Positions 24,589 through 34,760 of a stretch of 64,000 nucleotides of DNA are shown in pieces. Each line of letters starts with the position of its first letter. The stretch's first letter is position 1. The position numbers and the translations under genes were made by a program. The stretch is taken from positions 6,128,001-6,192,000 of the forward strand of contig JAFFSR010000347.1 in the NCBI GenBank assembly GCA_017163975.1, written 5' to 3'. The notes under the pieces are model-generated. The model did no database searches. It saw nothing but the letters and a program-made list of their open reading frames with translations, and had not been told where the DNA came from. Origin of the DNA: Anastatus disparis. Its lineage: Eukaryota; Arthropoda; Insecta; Hymenoptera; Eupelmidae.

Positions 24589-25385
24589 TTGGAAGTTCCC
24601 CTATTGATTACTTGATGCTTCCACGGTCTTGACAGAGTATCTAACTTCAACTCTGCCCATACCGTAGTAAGCCTTGTTGTCTGATGAACTTGGACTTTTG
24701 ATGGACGATTCGGGAATGCCGACAATAAGCATCATTCCCTCCTCGTCTGACTTACCTTCTGACTGCTCCTTTGACCCTTGGTCCGGTTGCGTCTTTTGCT
24801 GGTCCTTTGGTTCTGCTGGACCCTGTTGTTGCTGGAGTTTGCTTGGCTTCCTGATTCTGAAACCGCGTACAGCCTCCAGCCATCCACCTTGAGTGACGGA
24901 TTGAGCCTCCCCAGCCTCTTCAGCGCCACTCCCGCTTCTACCTTTGTAGGTAGAAGGATCGTGGCCCTAATTAGACGCTGGAGGAGCTCAATCCCCCTAC
25001 TCTGAGGGTGGGAGCACCTGGCGGACTCCAGAGAGAGTCGGGGGGTCGTTTCTAAGTCACCTTGGGCTGCTGAGCCATCCTAGATTCAGCTAGGCGAACC
25101 CTTGGGCTGACGATGCCAAGCCGGATTTCCCGCGCCCTCGACGCCCGTACCCTAGGCGCCCCGCGGCTCTCAGCCACCAGGACCCCCAGAAGCCGTCAGC
25201 ACCAGCAGCACGAGCGCCCCCCACCCCACGTCCCCAGAGCCTGCCTAGCAGGAAGAGACGGAAGCAGAGAGGCACGGACTCAACATCCCCCGCACGAGAA
25301 GATCTTAGGCTCCCAAGCCTCCAAGGCTAAGCTTCCCCACCGTCCTCTTACGAGGCACCCTACAAGGTCCTACAACCCCTAGAGG
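24589..25385 (-). pseudogene. LOA-type LINE ORF1 fragment and 5' region
   Basis: On the minus strand ~25005-24720 shows the conserved C-terminal gag-like block (ALKRLGRLNPSLKVDGWRLY) followed by a Gln/Lys-rich tail, frame-broken. The GC-rich 25010-25385 gives several overlapping open stretches on both strands with no recognisable domain. The N-terminal half of ORF1 is missing. Confidence 0.6.
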
Positions 25386-25390
25386 AAGAT

Positions 25391-25442
25391 CAATTAAAAT
25401 AAGATAATGACTTATTTAAATAAACATTTGAGGTAACTTTAT

Positions 25443-25501
<59 letters not shown>

Positions 25502-25528
25502 TGCACGCACTTACACACACAATGGATA
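25391..25528. repeat. Left TIR of Polinton A, inner part with (AC)n
   Basis: AATAAGATAATGACTTATTT and TAAACATTTGAGGTAACTTT match the inverted right TIR (48725-48830). It contains a pure (AC)n run at ~25447-25498 where the right TIR has an interrupted GT run. The TIR ends at AATGGATA. Confidence 0.88.
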
Positions 25529-27679
25529 TACTCAAGGTAAAAAAAATAGAAATTTCTACATTTTTTATTGGTGGTCCTGAAAAGGACCGATTATGGTAAA
25601 CATATTGTTTATATTTTTTTTTATATCCCTGAGTTTTTGGGAATGAATATGTATTTATTGAATATTTAGTATGAAAATTGTGTTTTTTTAGATTTTTCAT
25701 CTTTGAGCAGAGATTTTCTCTCCTCCTTGGTTCCATCTAAAACCAAGTAAGATGGTTGGTTTTGTGTTCCTTTTACCTGACCTAATGTTCATCCCTGGCG
25801 TACTCTATGAATACTAAAATGGAAATAAAAGTCTTTGCACGGTGTAAGTGTATTTATACTAATTATATTATAATTGAAAATGGAAAAAGTGGAGGGGATA
25901 AAATTAAAAAATTTTTGTTTAGTATTTTGTAATTTTATTAATGTATAATTTCTAGTAATACATATATGTTTAAATAATAATCGAATATTTTAATTATTCA
26001 TTGTTTAAGTATTCATTATATTTTTTTAATAATACAGGTTCGATAACGGGTTTCATTCCAAATCTTTCTTTATAATATATTTCAAAGTTATTTATTTCGA
26101 ATTTTTATTCAATATTCATAACATTTTCTTACGAATAGTGAATAAAAACAAGAAATCACAATTTTAAAAATCGCAAATTTTGATAAAATATGAAATTTAA
26201 CGATTTCATTCAATTCCTTACTATTCAAATAATATTGGTACCAAAAATCAGCCTGATATTATTCTTGGATCGATAGATAATCGATTATGTATCGATTCTT
26301 GTTATACTGATCGTGCTGAAGTGATTTTTGGAACATATACTTATTGAAATATTAAAATCCGAATGGCATTATAAAAATTAATTTATATTGATAATTGATA
26401 GATTTTAAAAATTGTAATTTCGGAATAAGTCATCGTACACAACACATGAAGCATATATCTATGCTTATTTTATTTAATGAGTCATACATAAATTACAAAT
26501 TTTAAAATCAGGAATTTTAGAAAAACAAGAAATTTCACAACACCATTCGATACCCTGCTGTCCAAATAATATATGTATCAAAAATCATCTCTCTAGGATC
26601 AATAGATCAAAAATCGATACATGATCGATTATCTATCAATCTAATAAAGATATTGTGGATATTTTCGGTACATATATTAATTGGTTAGCAAGGATTGGAA
26701 CGGTATTGTAAAATTTCTTGTTTTTCCAAAATTCACGATTTTTAAAAATTGTAATTTATGTATGACTCATTAAAAAATAAGCAGAGTTGTATATCCTATG
26801 TGTTGTGTATGATGACTAATCTCAAAATTACATTTTTTTAAATCTATCAATCATTAATATAAATTAATTTTTATAATACCATCAGGTTTTCAATGCTGCA
26901 TTGAATATATGTTTCAAAAATCACATCGGTAGGATCAGTGGAACGATAAATCAATACATAAACGAATATCTAATGAAATAATAAAGACATCATAGTGATT
27001 TTTTGTACATATATTATTTGAGTATTAGGGAAACGAATATCGATGTAAAATTTATTGTTTTTACTAAATTTATGATTTTTAAAAAAATTGTAGTTTATGT
27101 ATGGCTCATAAGATAAACATGATTATATGCCGAGTATTTTAATTATAATTTTTGTTTTTAGTCGATATTGGTAATAATATAGTATTCGATATGAATATTG
27201 AATAAGACTTGCAATAAATGATTTTTGCAATATATTAAAAATTATTTTTTGTAACAAATTTGTACAATAATAATTTTTATTTCTTCTCAATAGGGGTACA
27301 CAGAATTATATTAAAAATGTTAATAATATGTAATAAAAAAAAATATAACACATTTTGAATTATTAATAGGTAAGATAATACCCCAACATGCTAGTCAGTA
27401 GTATAAAATATCGTATGATTCTCGTGGTATAAATGGTCTATCGCACGACGCGAATGATCACATCGTACCATGATAGGTCATTTATGCACCTAGTATCATA
27501 GTGTACTATAAATGTAAACTTTGAAAAAATATGTTCATATTGGTATGAAATCAATATATTAGGTATTGATTTATTGTTAAAAATAAAGGTATCTAAATGA
27601 CGGATTACATTTGTAAAGATTTGTTTTTCAAAATCAAGATTAATTAAAAAAAATTTTATATGAGGATTCATAAGTAAAT
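25529..27679. other. Gene-free AT-rich stretch of Polinton A
   Basis: No supported gene. From ~26120 to ~27120 one ~330-bp motif (AAAAATTGTAATTTATGTATG with CTCAT after it, and ATCGATAGAT-type blocks) recurs at least three times, copies near 26400-26510 and 26690-26790 being in opposite orientation, so the region can fold into a large imperfect hairpin centred near 26600. This may be a very old MITE or Polinton regulatory DNA. Confidence 0.5.
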
Positions 27680-27954
27680 AGATAAGCTATGTCTCTTCTG
27701 GATCACAGATCCAGAAATGCTATGTCTGTTTTGGATCACAGATCCAGTAATGCTATGTCTGTTCTGGATCACAGATCCAGTAATGCTATGGGGTTTTCTG
27801 AAAGCCCGGAATTTCTGACTTACGCGGGTATGAGCGCTATGCCATAGCGGCATATCTAATATTTTAAATATAATAATTTATATTATAATTTTTATATTAT
27901 AATTTTTATGAAAAAGCCTGCAGCGGTATGCGATACGGGCCTATCTACTATTTT
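27680..27954. repeat. Left TIR of Polinton B
   Basis: Three tandem ~34-bp units (TATGTCTGTTCTGGATCACA plus GATCCAGTAATGC), each with the perfect CTGGATC-ACA-GATCCAG palindrome, then a shared segment with GCATAGCG/CGCTATGCC and GTATGCGATACGGG hairpins. The right TIR has two units, which explains its shorter length. Confidence 0.9.
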
Positions 27955-29083
27955 ACGGTGAGTTTAAATTTAGCGCGTGTATCGATAACATAGAGCGCAT
28001 ATTGACTTCTCGAGCACGCAAAGACCAGTCTTCCAAACATGCAAAAACTTTTAATCAAACATGCTTATTTACATGCGAGAAATAAAAAAATATTAATCCA
28101 TCTTTTTATCTAGTTATTTTGTAATATAATTATTTACAAATTTTGATAATAAAGGAGAATATTTTTTTGTTAAAAGGAAAGGAGATTTGTTTTAAAATAA
28201 GAAAATAAAAATTTTAATTAAAATATTTTGTTATTTATAAAAAGAATTAGTCTTTCTAACTATTCATTATCAACGTTTATAAAAATATATTTTATAAACT
28301 TTAATAATGAGCGAAATTGAATTTATTTTATAATTCAGTTTTAACAGCTTTGCAGTGTATAAAGAATAAATATAAAGTATGTGCGTGACAATATTTATAA
28401 ACGTTAATAGAATTTTATGACAATATTTATTTTATTAACAATCTTTTTTGAAGCGAAGCTTTTATACGGACTTTCTGGGAGCGCGGCCACTGTATCCGTG
28501 CTAAGCGTCAGATTTTAAAACGTTACACGACATATATAGGTATACTGAGTGGCAGTTGCGGCGCGCATATACATATCGTGCACACTGCCTGCCATCCCCA
28601 CCTCTCCCTAACTCAGTGTGCCTTCTCTCTCTCTCACTTATATCAGTCATCGCTTTCTATCTCTTTCTCTTGAATATCGTTGCGATGTACTGTTTCGTTT
28701 ATCCCGCTTTCTGTCGATTGTTAATAAATTGTGTATATTGTAATTCTATAATATAATTGAAAACATTTGTACCATATTTTTTTTAATTACTACATTTCAA
28801 TTTTACTGTATAAAATTATCTACATTTATTAATCGAATGTTTCATGCTACCGTTAGATAGATTCAAAAGTTTTTTTTTTCGTGAACTTTCTCACAGCGCC
28901 ATCTAAACACATGAAGGGCCTGTTGTTATTCGAATCATTAGTCTTTAACAGGCATTATTAGGAGCAACAGCATGGAGACGTTAGGCAATTCATTAAAAGT
29001 GGTGGCCGATACCGGCGACAATAGCTTCTTTTTGACCGGCATGACACCACTAATGAACTTTTCAATGAAATTGAAGAGAGATC
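27955..29083. other. Gene-free stretch inside Polinton B
   Basis: AT-rich, with a CT-rich patch at 28600-28680. A 38-codon open stretch at 28972-29085 (+) adjoins the polymerase breakpoint and is unrecognised. No promoter motif was convincing. Confidence 0.4.
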
Positions 29084-29605
29084 CATAGGCTTCGGATTAG
29101 AATGTAAAGCATTTAACTCGTCTGCTAATGCTTGAAGTTGCTCAACAAACCACTCAGCAGGAGTCTTGATGCCATCCTCTTCTTATCTATAGCTGTAATA
29201 TCCAGACCTCTCGTCATCGAAACTACACTTAATGTAATATCCAATACTATAGGCCTGATGACATTGGTATACACGCGTATCGTTATCTACAGGTTTCAGC
29301 AGGTACTCAAAATCTGCGTAGATGACAAATGGCACTTTGGTTTTATTATTGAAATTACGAAACAACAATACATCATCATTTTTCGAAGGTAACTGGTTTC
29401 TACACTTATTCATCTGCTGACAGTTCACTTCATGTGCCTTGAATTTCTCTTCATTAATGAAGTAGTGCAGACATCTATCACAAATATGTCGACATCGTGT
29501 ATTTTTCGTCACTTGAGATTTCACTAGCCTTGATAGATTTTTAATCCACACATAGTGAAACTTAGGAATATAATTATTTACTGATCCAAATACAAGACGA
29601 AGCTT
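29084..29605 (-). pseudogene. Polinton B DNA polymerase B, exonuclease-domain fragment (inverted)
   Basis: Reading leftward from ~29605: NYIPKFHYVWIKNLSRLV, then a C2HC-like zinc cluster (RCRHICDRCLHYF, HEVNC), then the Exo I motif FVIYADFEYLL, with Asp and Glu as the metal-binding pair, and the downstream KTPAEWFVEQL block. A TAA at 29183-29185 interrupts it; the family-like sequence continues to NPKPM at ~29084. This is the N-terminal part of a protein-primed PolB as found in Polintons, which replicates the element DNA and proofreads. It lies on the minus strand, while the palm part starts on the plus strand at ~29606, so this segment has been inverted. The Exo II/III motifs are absent. Confidence 0.85.
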
Positions 29606-30408
29606 ATGGATTGGAGCCGGCACATTACTACACAACTCCAGACCTGACCTCGGACGCCATGTTGAAATACACCGATATAAAACTAGAGTTGTTGACTGAC
29701 ATAGATATGCTGATGTTCATAGAGAGCGGTATAAGAGGAGGGATCAGCCAGTGCTTCAATTGATACGCCAAGGCAAATAATAAGTATATGGACGATTACA
29801 ATCCTGAAGAGGAAGATAAGTATCTCATGTACTTTGAGGCCAACAATCTCTACGGATGGGCAATGACGCAGCACTCACCAACTGGAAATTTCAAATGGCT
29901 TGACGTCAATGACGATACAGTATTTGATTACAACGTTCCAGATGATTCAAGCGTTGGTTTTATTTATGAAGTCAACTTGAAATATCCGCCTAGTATTCAC
30001 GATGCTCATAAAGATTTACCTTTATATCCGGAACATAAAGCGCCACATGGTGATAAACAAAAGAAGTTATTAACCACGCTCGTAAGATGCATTTAAAATA
30101 ATATTCGCTCCAACCGCCATGTTGTACATACGGAGCAGCAATCAAAAATTGCTTTAAGCCCGCGTGACAACAAACGTCATCTATTAGCTGATACAACTGA
30201 TACGTTGCCATGGGGCCATTATGAAGTTCTAGACAAATCAGAAGTGTTGAAAATGGCTGAAGAGTGGGAGGTGGGAGTAGCCCCAGAGAGGGGAGAAGTC
30301 CTACATAAGGAACTCCGCAACGGCAACGAGCACATTCTTTCAGTCGACGAGCCAGAGAATGGAGAGCCTCTGAGCAAGAAACCAAGGATCGAAGAACCAT
30401 CGTCTTAA
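29606..30408 (+). pseudogene. Polinton B DNA polymerase B, palm fragment and C-terminus
   Basis: Starting near 29606 the frame reads the AHYYTTPDLTSDAML and LLTDIDMLMF blocks, the GIRGGISQ motif at ~29730 and motif A as YFEANNLYGWAM (29830), where Asp is normal and Glu is present. A TGA at 29761-29763 interrupts it, in a position where this family has Arg. After the HDAHKDLPLYPEHK block the frame meets a TAA at 30094-30096. It then jumps in the same frame straight to C-terminal sequence (SKIALSPRDNKRHLL, DTLPWGHYEV), so motifs B and C, including the YxDTD metal site, are deleted. The charged tail ends at 30408. It cannot polymerise DNA. Confidence 0.85.
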
Positions 30409-30475
30409 GTAAGTACTTAGAAAATATCTCTTAAATATATTATATCAGTATAATAAACCATTATTTTTCTTTCAG
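30409..30475 (+). other. Possible intron just after the polymerase stop codon
   Basis: GTAAGT (30409-30414) follows the TAA directly and a pyrimidine tract ending TTTCTTTCAG (30475) precedes the next ATG by one base. 67 bp is a normal size for an insect intron. Splicing would place the downstream ORF close behind the polymerase stop in one transcript. Inference from splice-site consensus only. Confidence 0.4.
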
Positions 30476-30476
30476 A

Positions 30477-30769
30477 ATGGACTTTAACGCTTTAATAAAA
30501 TCTGCGCCAACACCTTTCTTCCAAAGAAGAATTTATCAGAATTAGAGAATGGAAAGAATAATATAATCACGGAGTTCAGACGAGTCAAGACCAAATTTGG
30601 CCTAAGGATTGTAGTCACCATCAAACAGGAATCTCAAGTTTTTCTACCCGACCGTGTATCCAAGGCATTGGAGAAAAATGAAAGCTTATTCGAAGAGATG
30701 ACAGCTAAAGCCAATAAATATCAATTATTTATGTTATATCATGGCGATAATAAGTTTGAATTCAATTAA
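30477..30769 (+). pseudogene. Small Polinton protein downstream of the polymerase
   Basis: ATG 30477 opens MDFNALIKSAPTPFF, then a frame change near 30530 leads into SELENGKNNIITEFRRVKTK, a VFLPDRVSKAL block and a hydrophilic end at 30767-30769. The pattern (short N-terminus, LE-G---I, RV-TKFG, VFLP-R) is shared by small proteins encoded next to PolB in many arthropod elements. Function is unproven; a nucleic-acid-binding role is a guess from charge and position. Broken by the frameshift and by stops in the first frame. Confidence 0.55.
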
Positions 30770-30978
30770 TTGTTTATTGTAAATAAAAAAAAAATAATAA
30801 AAAAATAAAAATAAAAAAATAAAGAGAAAGTCAATGGAGAGGAAAACGAGTCACGGGTTAGTCCTATATAGTGAATTCGTTCATTATATAAGGCTAACGA
30901 ATGACGATTCTATTGGTTGTTCCTCACAGGTGTGGGCGAAGGTGGGGGCTCATACCACTTTCTCTTTATTTATTTTTT

Positions 30979-31896
30979 TTAAACATCAAACTTATTAATC
31001 CAGCTATTGTGAGAAGCATCAAAACCAAGCCATTTTACATAAACTTGAGTGCCTCGTTTCTTCAAGACTTTTTCTATAAGATATACATCGGGATACATTA
31101 CTTTTTGGAATTCCTGCTCATAGAAGCCACCAGTGATGGGCTGATCGTGATAATCTTTGAGATGATAAGTTACTGGATTAGTTGCTGCCACTTTAGTTAT
31201 TGTAAATATCTCTGTGGACCAGTTAGGTGTATATCCCTTCTCAAATAATTGCTTCACGTTACTAACTCTAACGTTATCATCAACTTTGAACTTTGGCTTT
31301 TTGGTTGGAATAATTTTTTTATTAAAACGTTTGAGAACTTCTGCTTCGTTAGTAGCTGTAACTTCTTTCGGCTTCATACCGATAGTTCGATGTTTTCTAT
31401 CATTGTATGCTATTATTAGTTTAGGTAAAATATCAAGCCATTTATAGTTTCCACGTAAACTAAACTCTACCCACATCTTATTTTTCAGTGTACGATTGAA
31501 ATGTTCACAAATGGATGCTTTGAGATTGCTGTACGTAGAGTATAGATTAATTTTGTATCTTTCCATAAAACTTTGAAAATTCGTATTATAGAACTCTTTG
31601 CCTTTATCTGTTTGTAAATTCTTTGGTACTCGACCTTTACGTAAAATAGATTTCATAGCATCAGCGACATCTTGTCCAGTTTTTCGTTTAACAGGAACTG
31701 CCCACGCATACTTTGAAAATACATCTATTACGGTAAGCATATATTTAAATCTTTTATTCTCTTTAGAATAAGGTTACATTTCCACTAGATCTGCTTGCCA
31801 TGTCTCGTCAAAACCTCGCACATCGAACTTTCGACGTGGATGATTACGACGCGCTGGCTTGTGAAGCTCTTCTACTACTCTTTGACGTTGTTCCAT
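30979..31896 (-). pseudogene. Polinton B integrase (rve) with C-terminal chromodomain
   Basis: The ATG at 31896-31894 overlaps the upstream gene in another frame. Order: a basic linker (VEELHKPARRNHPRRKF), the RNase H-like core with D in TWQADLVEM, D in LQTDKGKEF and E in SICEHFNRTLKNK, then an SH3-like region (KFKVDDNVRVSN) and a chromodomain (YLIEKVLKKRGTQVYVKWLG, then SWI) at the C-terminus. The three acidic residues of a DDE integrase are present. A TAA at 31774-31776 just after the first Asp interrupts an otherwise open frame of 306 codons. Role: insertion of Polinton DNA with 6-bp duplication; the chromodomain may target chromatin. Confidence 0.88.
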
Positions 31897-32281
31897 CGAT
31901 GGTTATCGATTGACTTTTTTGCACTAGCAGTGATAATGCTTCTTTTATAGTCTCGATTTCCGTCTGGCTTTGTGCAAATTTCTTACCGAGTTCATCTCTA
32001 TACATCTCTACAATTTTATCTAGGTTATTAAGATCATTCCTAAAACTAGATATTGAATCTAATAATCTTTGAACTTCCAAACATACAAAACGTTGTAAAG
32101 TATCTAAATTTACAGCCTCATTGAGTTGATTAGGTGATGCGAGATTACAAAGTCTCTTATTCTTCAAGTCATACTGACCATCAGATGTGATTTTATATCC
32201 AACACCTGGAGGACCATGACCGCCCTCGCTTCGTTTAAGATTACGTCCGAATACGTCGACACTCATCTTGATAATGTTCAA
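31844..32281 (-). CDS. Conserved Polinton-associated protein with GPPGVGYK motif
   Basis: Open for 145 codons; the likelier start is the sixth codon (MSVDVFGR, at 32266), matching how similar arthropod proteins begin. An N-terminal Gly/Pro patch (GGHGPPGVGYKITSDGQYDL) is followed by KNKRLCNLASP and then a coiled coil (residues ~60-125). The C-terminus is Ser/Thr-rich and overlaps the integrase start by 53 bp in another frame. Function unknown; the pattern of a short collar followed by a coiled coil resembles fibre or attachment proteins, but that is inference. TTTATATA lies upstream on the minus strand at ~32310. Confidence 0.6.
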   Translation of the reverse strand: MNIIKMSVDVFGRNLKRSEGGHGPPGVGYKITSDGQYDLKNKRLCNLASPNQLNEAVNLDTLQRFVCLEVQRLLDSISSFRNDLNNLDKIVEMYRDELGKKFAQSQTEIETIKEALSLLVQKSQSITIDGTTSKSSRRASQASAS

Positions 32282-32306
32282 GTATTCGCTTGTATCTCAG
32301 TATATA

Positions 32307-33198
32307 AAGCCAGCTTCTCGCAGTTCTTCGATGATTGAATGAATCTCGTTTGTATGACTAGGGTTTCCAGCTTCTCTCTCAGCTATGAGTAATCATAATC
32401 GATTGACAAGTTCATTAGGATCATCCCAATAGACGTAATCCATCAACATATCCCTTCTAGCAACTTTGTATCGAGGTAATAGTTCACCACCACGTTTAAA
32501 CATAGGAGCAATGATGTCATCAAATTCCTTGCTTCTGTAAGCACGAATCTGTTCATCGCTTCTGTAACGTCTCTTGTGAGCACTAGTAGCTTCAAGAATC
32601 TGTCGATAGTTTTGCATATCACTTGAGCTAAAGTTTTTCTGATTAGGCTGTTTTGCTAGTATCAGCTCTAGCAAACCATCAGTTCTTGGATATTTTACGT
32701 CCTTAACTCTTACATATCTTCAAAGTAAATAGGTGAGTCGCCTATTAGGTATTTGTTACCTTCTTTACGAACACCATAAATTTTATCCAAATCCTGGGTC
32801 TTATTTTTCACGAGATTGTGAATATACTTGTTATCATCCGTTCCGCTATTTTCATCACTGAGAGCTGATTCAAATTCGGTATCCGTATGCGGTCGAACAG
32901 ATTCATTCAAAGATGGTTCATCATAAGACTCATCAATACTGTCATTATTCACACTCATAGCATCAGTAGCTTGTTCCTTGGTTTCGATATTTCGAGATTT
33001 TTTAGATGTCTCAACAAGTTTCTGTAAGGGATCGACTATTGGTCTGAAAGTTTCTCCAATTGCTTTCTCGAAATTATCCTTTCCATATTTCAATAGATTG
33101 TATTTACGCTTGACTGCATTTTTCGCTTTGATAAGTTGATGCAGTATATCTTTTTTTCGGCGAATGTCGGCCATGTTGTCGATTCGACGTTCGATCAT
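32307..33198 (-). pseudogene. Conserved Polinton protein of unknown function, frame-broken
   Basis: First open part 33198-32710: basic N-terminus (RRKKDILHQLIKAKNAVKRK), an acidic Ser-rich middle, then YGVRKEGNKYLIGDSPIYF. After a frame change near 32710 the second part (32674-32393) reads DGLLELILAKQP, NYRQILEATSAHKRRY and IIAPMFKRGGELLP; after a stop at ~32396 a tail reads EIHSIIEELREAGF to ~32332. I treat both as one protein because such blocks occur together in related arthropod elements. CTATAAATATAGC upstream (33225-33237) is a good TATA box. Function unknown; possibly a virion protein by neighbourhood. Confidence 0.6.
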
Positions 33199-33215
33199 GG
33201 AATGATATGATTGAA

Positions 33216-33941
33216 CTAAGAGTGTGCTATATTTATAGCAAAACAGTCAAAGTCCTTTCTATACCTTCCAGCATTGATTGAACTATCTTTTTCAATCATC
33301 AAGAAACCATACTTATTATCGGTCCAACATCGTGAACATAGGCTTTTAAATTGTGCATAACTCATGTTCGAATTTACGTGATCGTTGTACAAATGTCTTA
33401 AGTTGACATCATCTTGTCGGAAAATTATTAATAAATTTACATTGTCTCTTACAAGATGTTTCGGTACATGAGCATAAGATTGACAGAGATAGAAACAGTC
33501 GACGTTTTTATGTCTCCCCATACAGAAAAATGCTCTTTTATTGTCCTGTTTCTTACAAGCTATGTCGTCGAATACCATTATGGAATTAGGTAAGGCATCG
33601 TCAGGTGATACGACTGATTCGTGTTCGCTGAATGGAAAATATTGTATACCTTCTATCGGTTGGAGGAGTTCCTTCAAATACTTATACTTTGGTTGATTTA
33701 GAGACTTCGAGTAGACATATACGTTCTCGAATCTTAGTCCATTAGGATGTGTAATCATTGCGAGTAAGCTATTAGTTTTACCGCAGTTACATGGCCCGCA
33801 AAATATGGCTTGAATACTATCCGGAAGTAAGTCTCCATGCCTCTTTGTCTTTTTTTCCTGCTCGACTATCGAATCAAAATTTACGATTGTAAGTTTAACC
33901 GGATGTTCTTTCAAATTCATGTTGATGCAATTAGATCTCAA
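33216..33941 (-). CDS. Polinton B packaging ATPase (FtsK/HerA type)
   Basis: Intact 241-codon frame; the real start may be the Met at residue 8 (MNLKEHPVKL). Walker A is GPCNCGKTNS at residues ~49-58 and Walker B is SIMVFDDI at ~117-124, with a downstream FYLCQSYAHVPK sensor-like Gln block. The size fits A32-like ATPases of Polintons, which pump element DNA into capsids. It is divergently arranged with the minor capsid gene, sharing an ~80-bp intergenic region. It shares the fold but little sequence with the Polinton A ATPase at 41848, so they belong to different lineages. Confidence 0.88.
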   Translation of the reverse strand: MRSNCINMNLKEHPVKLTIVNFDSIVEQEKKTKRHGDLLPDSIQAIFCGPCNCGKTNSLLAMITHPNGLRFENVYVYSKSLNQPKYKYLKELLQPIEGIQYFPFSEHESVVSPDDALPNSIMVFDDIACKKQDNKRAFFCMGRHKNVDCFYLCQSYAHVPKHLVRDNVNLLIIFRQDDVNLRHLYNDHVNSNMSYAQFKSLCSRCWTDNKYGFLMIEKDSSINAGRYRKDFDCFAINIAHS

Positions 33942-34018
33942 ACAAGAGTGATCGATTTAGTATAAATAGAGGCTTTATATACCCTCACAAGCATCAGTCT
34001 TCACTTAACTTTCATAAG
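33942..34018 (+). promoter_or_regulatory. Divergent promoter between ATPase and minor capsid genes
   Basis: TATAAATAGAGGC at 33961-33973, then ATCAGTCTTC at 33993, the spacing (~30 bp) and TCAGT sequence expected for a TATA/initiator core promoter in arthropods, directed right. Confidence 0.65.
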
Positions 34019-34760
34019 GTGATGATCGTACATTATCAACACCGACAACGTGGTCGAAGTTTTCTCAATAAAGTCATCAACAGTCTTCTATTCGAACTTC
34101 ATATTCCAGGATATCAGTACTGCGGACGATATAGCTTATTCGCAAAACCGCGAGAATATGGAAGCAAGAAACACTGCAGACAAAGTGTTGGCAGAGAAAG
34201 CTTGGCAGTGAGTGAAATCAAAGGACGCATCCATTGGAGAGAAAGCAGCTGCTTTCGCTGTTAGTAAAGCAATGAAACTAAAATCTAGATTCGGCATGGG
34301 TATGAGAAAGAAGAAGGGAGCAGCCATTACATTCAATAATGTAGTGAAAGCTGCCTCGAAATCAATAGTCCCCAGCAAATGTGCTCGTAAAGTTATTTTA
34401 TCAGCATTGAAGGGTGCACGTAGTGCCGTTAGAGCGGCAGGTGGTAAGGAAAACGTTAAGATTCCACGCAAAGTACCGATTCCAAAAAAAGTTGGAGGAT
34501 TCTTACCATTTCTCATACCGCTATTTGCCGGTTTAAGTGCAGTTGGTGGTATTGCAGGCGGTGCTGCTAGTATAGCTAAAGCAGTCAACGATTCTAAATC
34601 TGCCAATTCGCAATTGGAGGAGATTAAGAGACATAATGAGAAAATGGAAGAAATAGCTCTCGGTAAAGGGGTTTATTTACAGCCAAGTAAGAGTGGACTC
34701 GGGCTTCGTCTTAAGCCTTACCATGGTAAAGGTTTAAAAAAAAAAAAATCAACGAAGTAA
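34019..34760 (+). pseudogene. Polinton B PLA2-type minor capsid protein, catalytic core deleted
   Basis: From ATG 34019/34022 the frame reads a basic N-terminus to IPGYQYCG (34109-34128), the entrance of a parvovirus-like phospholipase A2 domain. The calcium loop and the His-Asp helix start are missing; after ~34128 a different frame continues with the domain end (DIAYSQNRENMEARNTADKV). A TGA at ~34210 stops it, then 34212-34760 is open (182 codons) with a Lys/Ala/Gly-rich body, a hydrophobic stretch (FLPFLIPLFAGLSAVGGIAG, residues ~100-119) and a very basic C-terminus. Intact relatives are minor capsid proteins thought to breach membranes. This copy lacks the catalytic residues. Confidence 0.75.
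34736..34748 (+). other. A13 run at the minor capsid / protease junction
   Basis: Thirteen consecutive A bases encode the Lys-rich end of the minor capsid protein. The protease sequence continues immediately downstream in another frame without its own ATG until 34844. The run is either an indel hot spot that separated one polyprotein into two frames or a slippage site. Confidence 0.55.

Larger units (their letters stand above)
20752..25385 (-). mobile_element. LOA/Jockey-group LINE with RNase H inserted in the Polinton A TIR
   Basis: Minus-strand non-LTR element, 3' end at 20752 with a (TAA)n tail (20752-20773), 5' end near 25385. AAGAT flanks it on both sides (20747-20751, 25386-25390), a plausible short target duplication. 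It carries a partial ORF1, an APE endonuclease, reverse transcriptase, RNase H and a terminal CCHC motif. ORF1 lacks its N-terminal part, so this copy is 5'-truncated or rearranged. GC content is clearly higher than its surroundings. Confidence 0.88.

Noticed and set aside
25090..25382. GC-rich Arg/Pro/Gly open frames on both strands
   Set aside because: They lie in the LOA LINE 5' region; GC richness keeps frames open and no domain is visible.
25446..25500. Promoter or CRISPR-like repeat at the AC run
   Set aside because: Simple microsatellite inside the Polinton TIR; no spacer structure.
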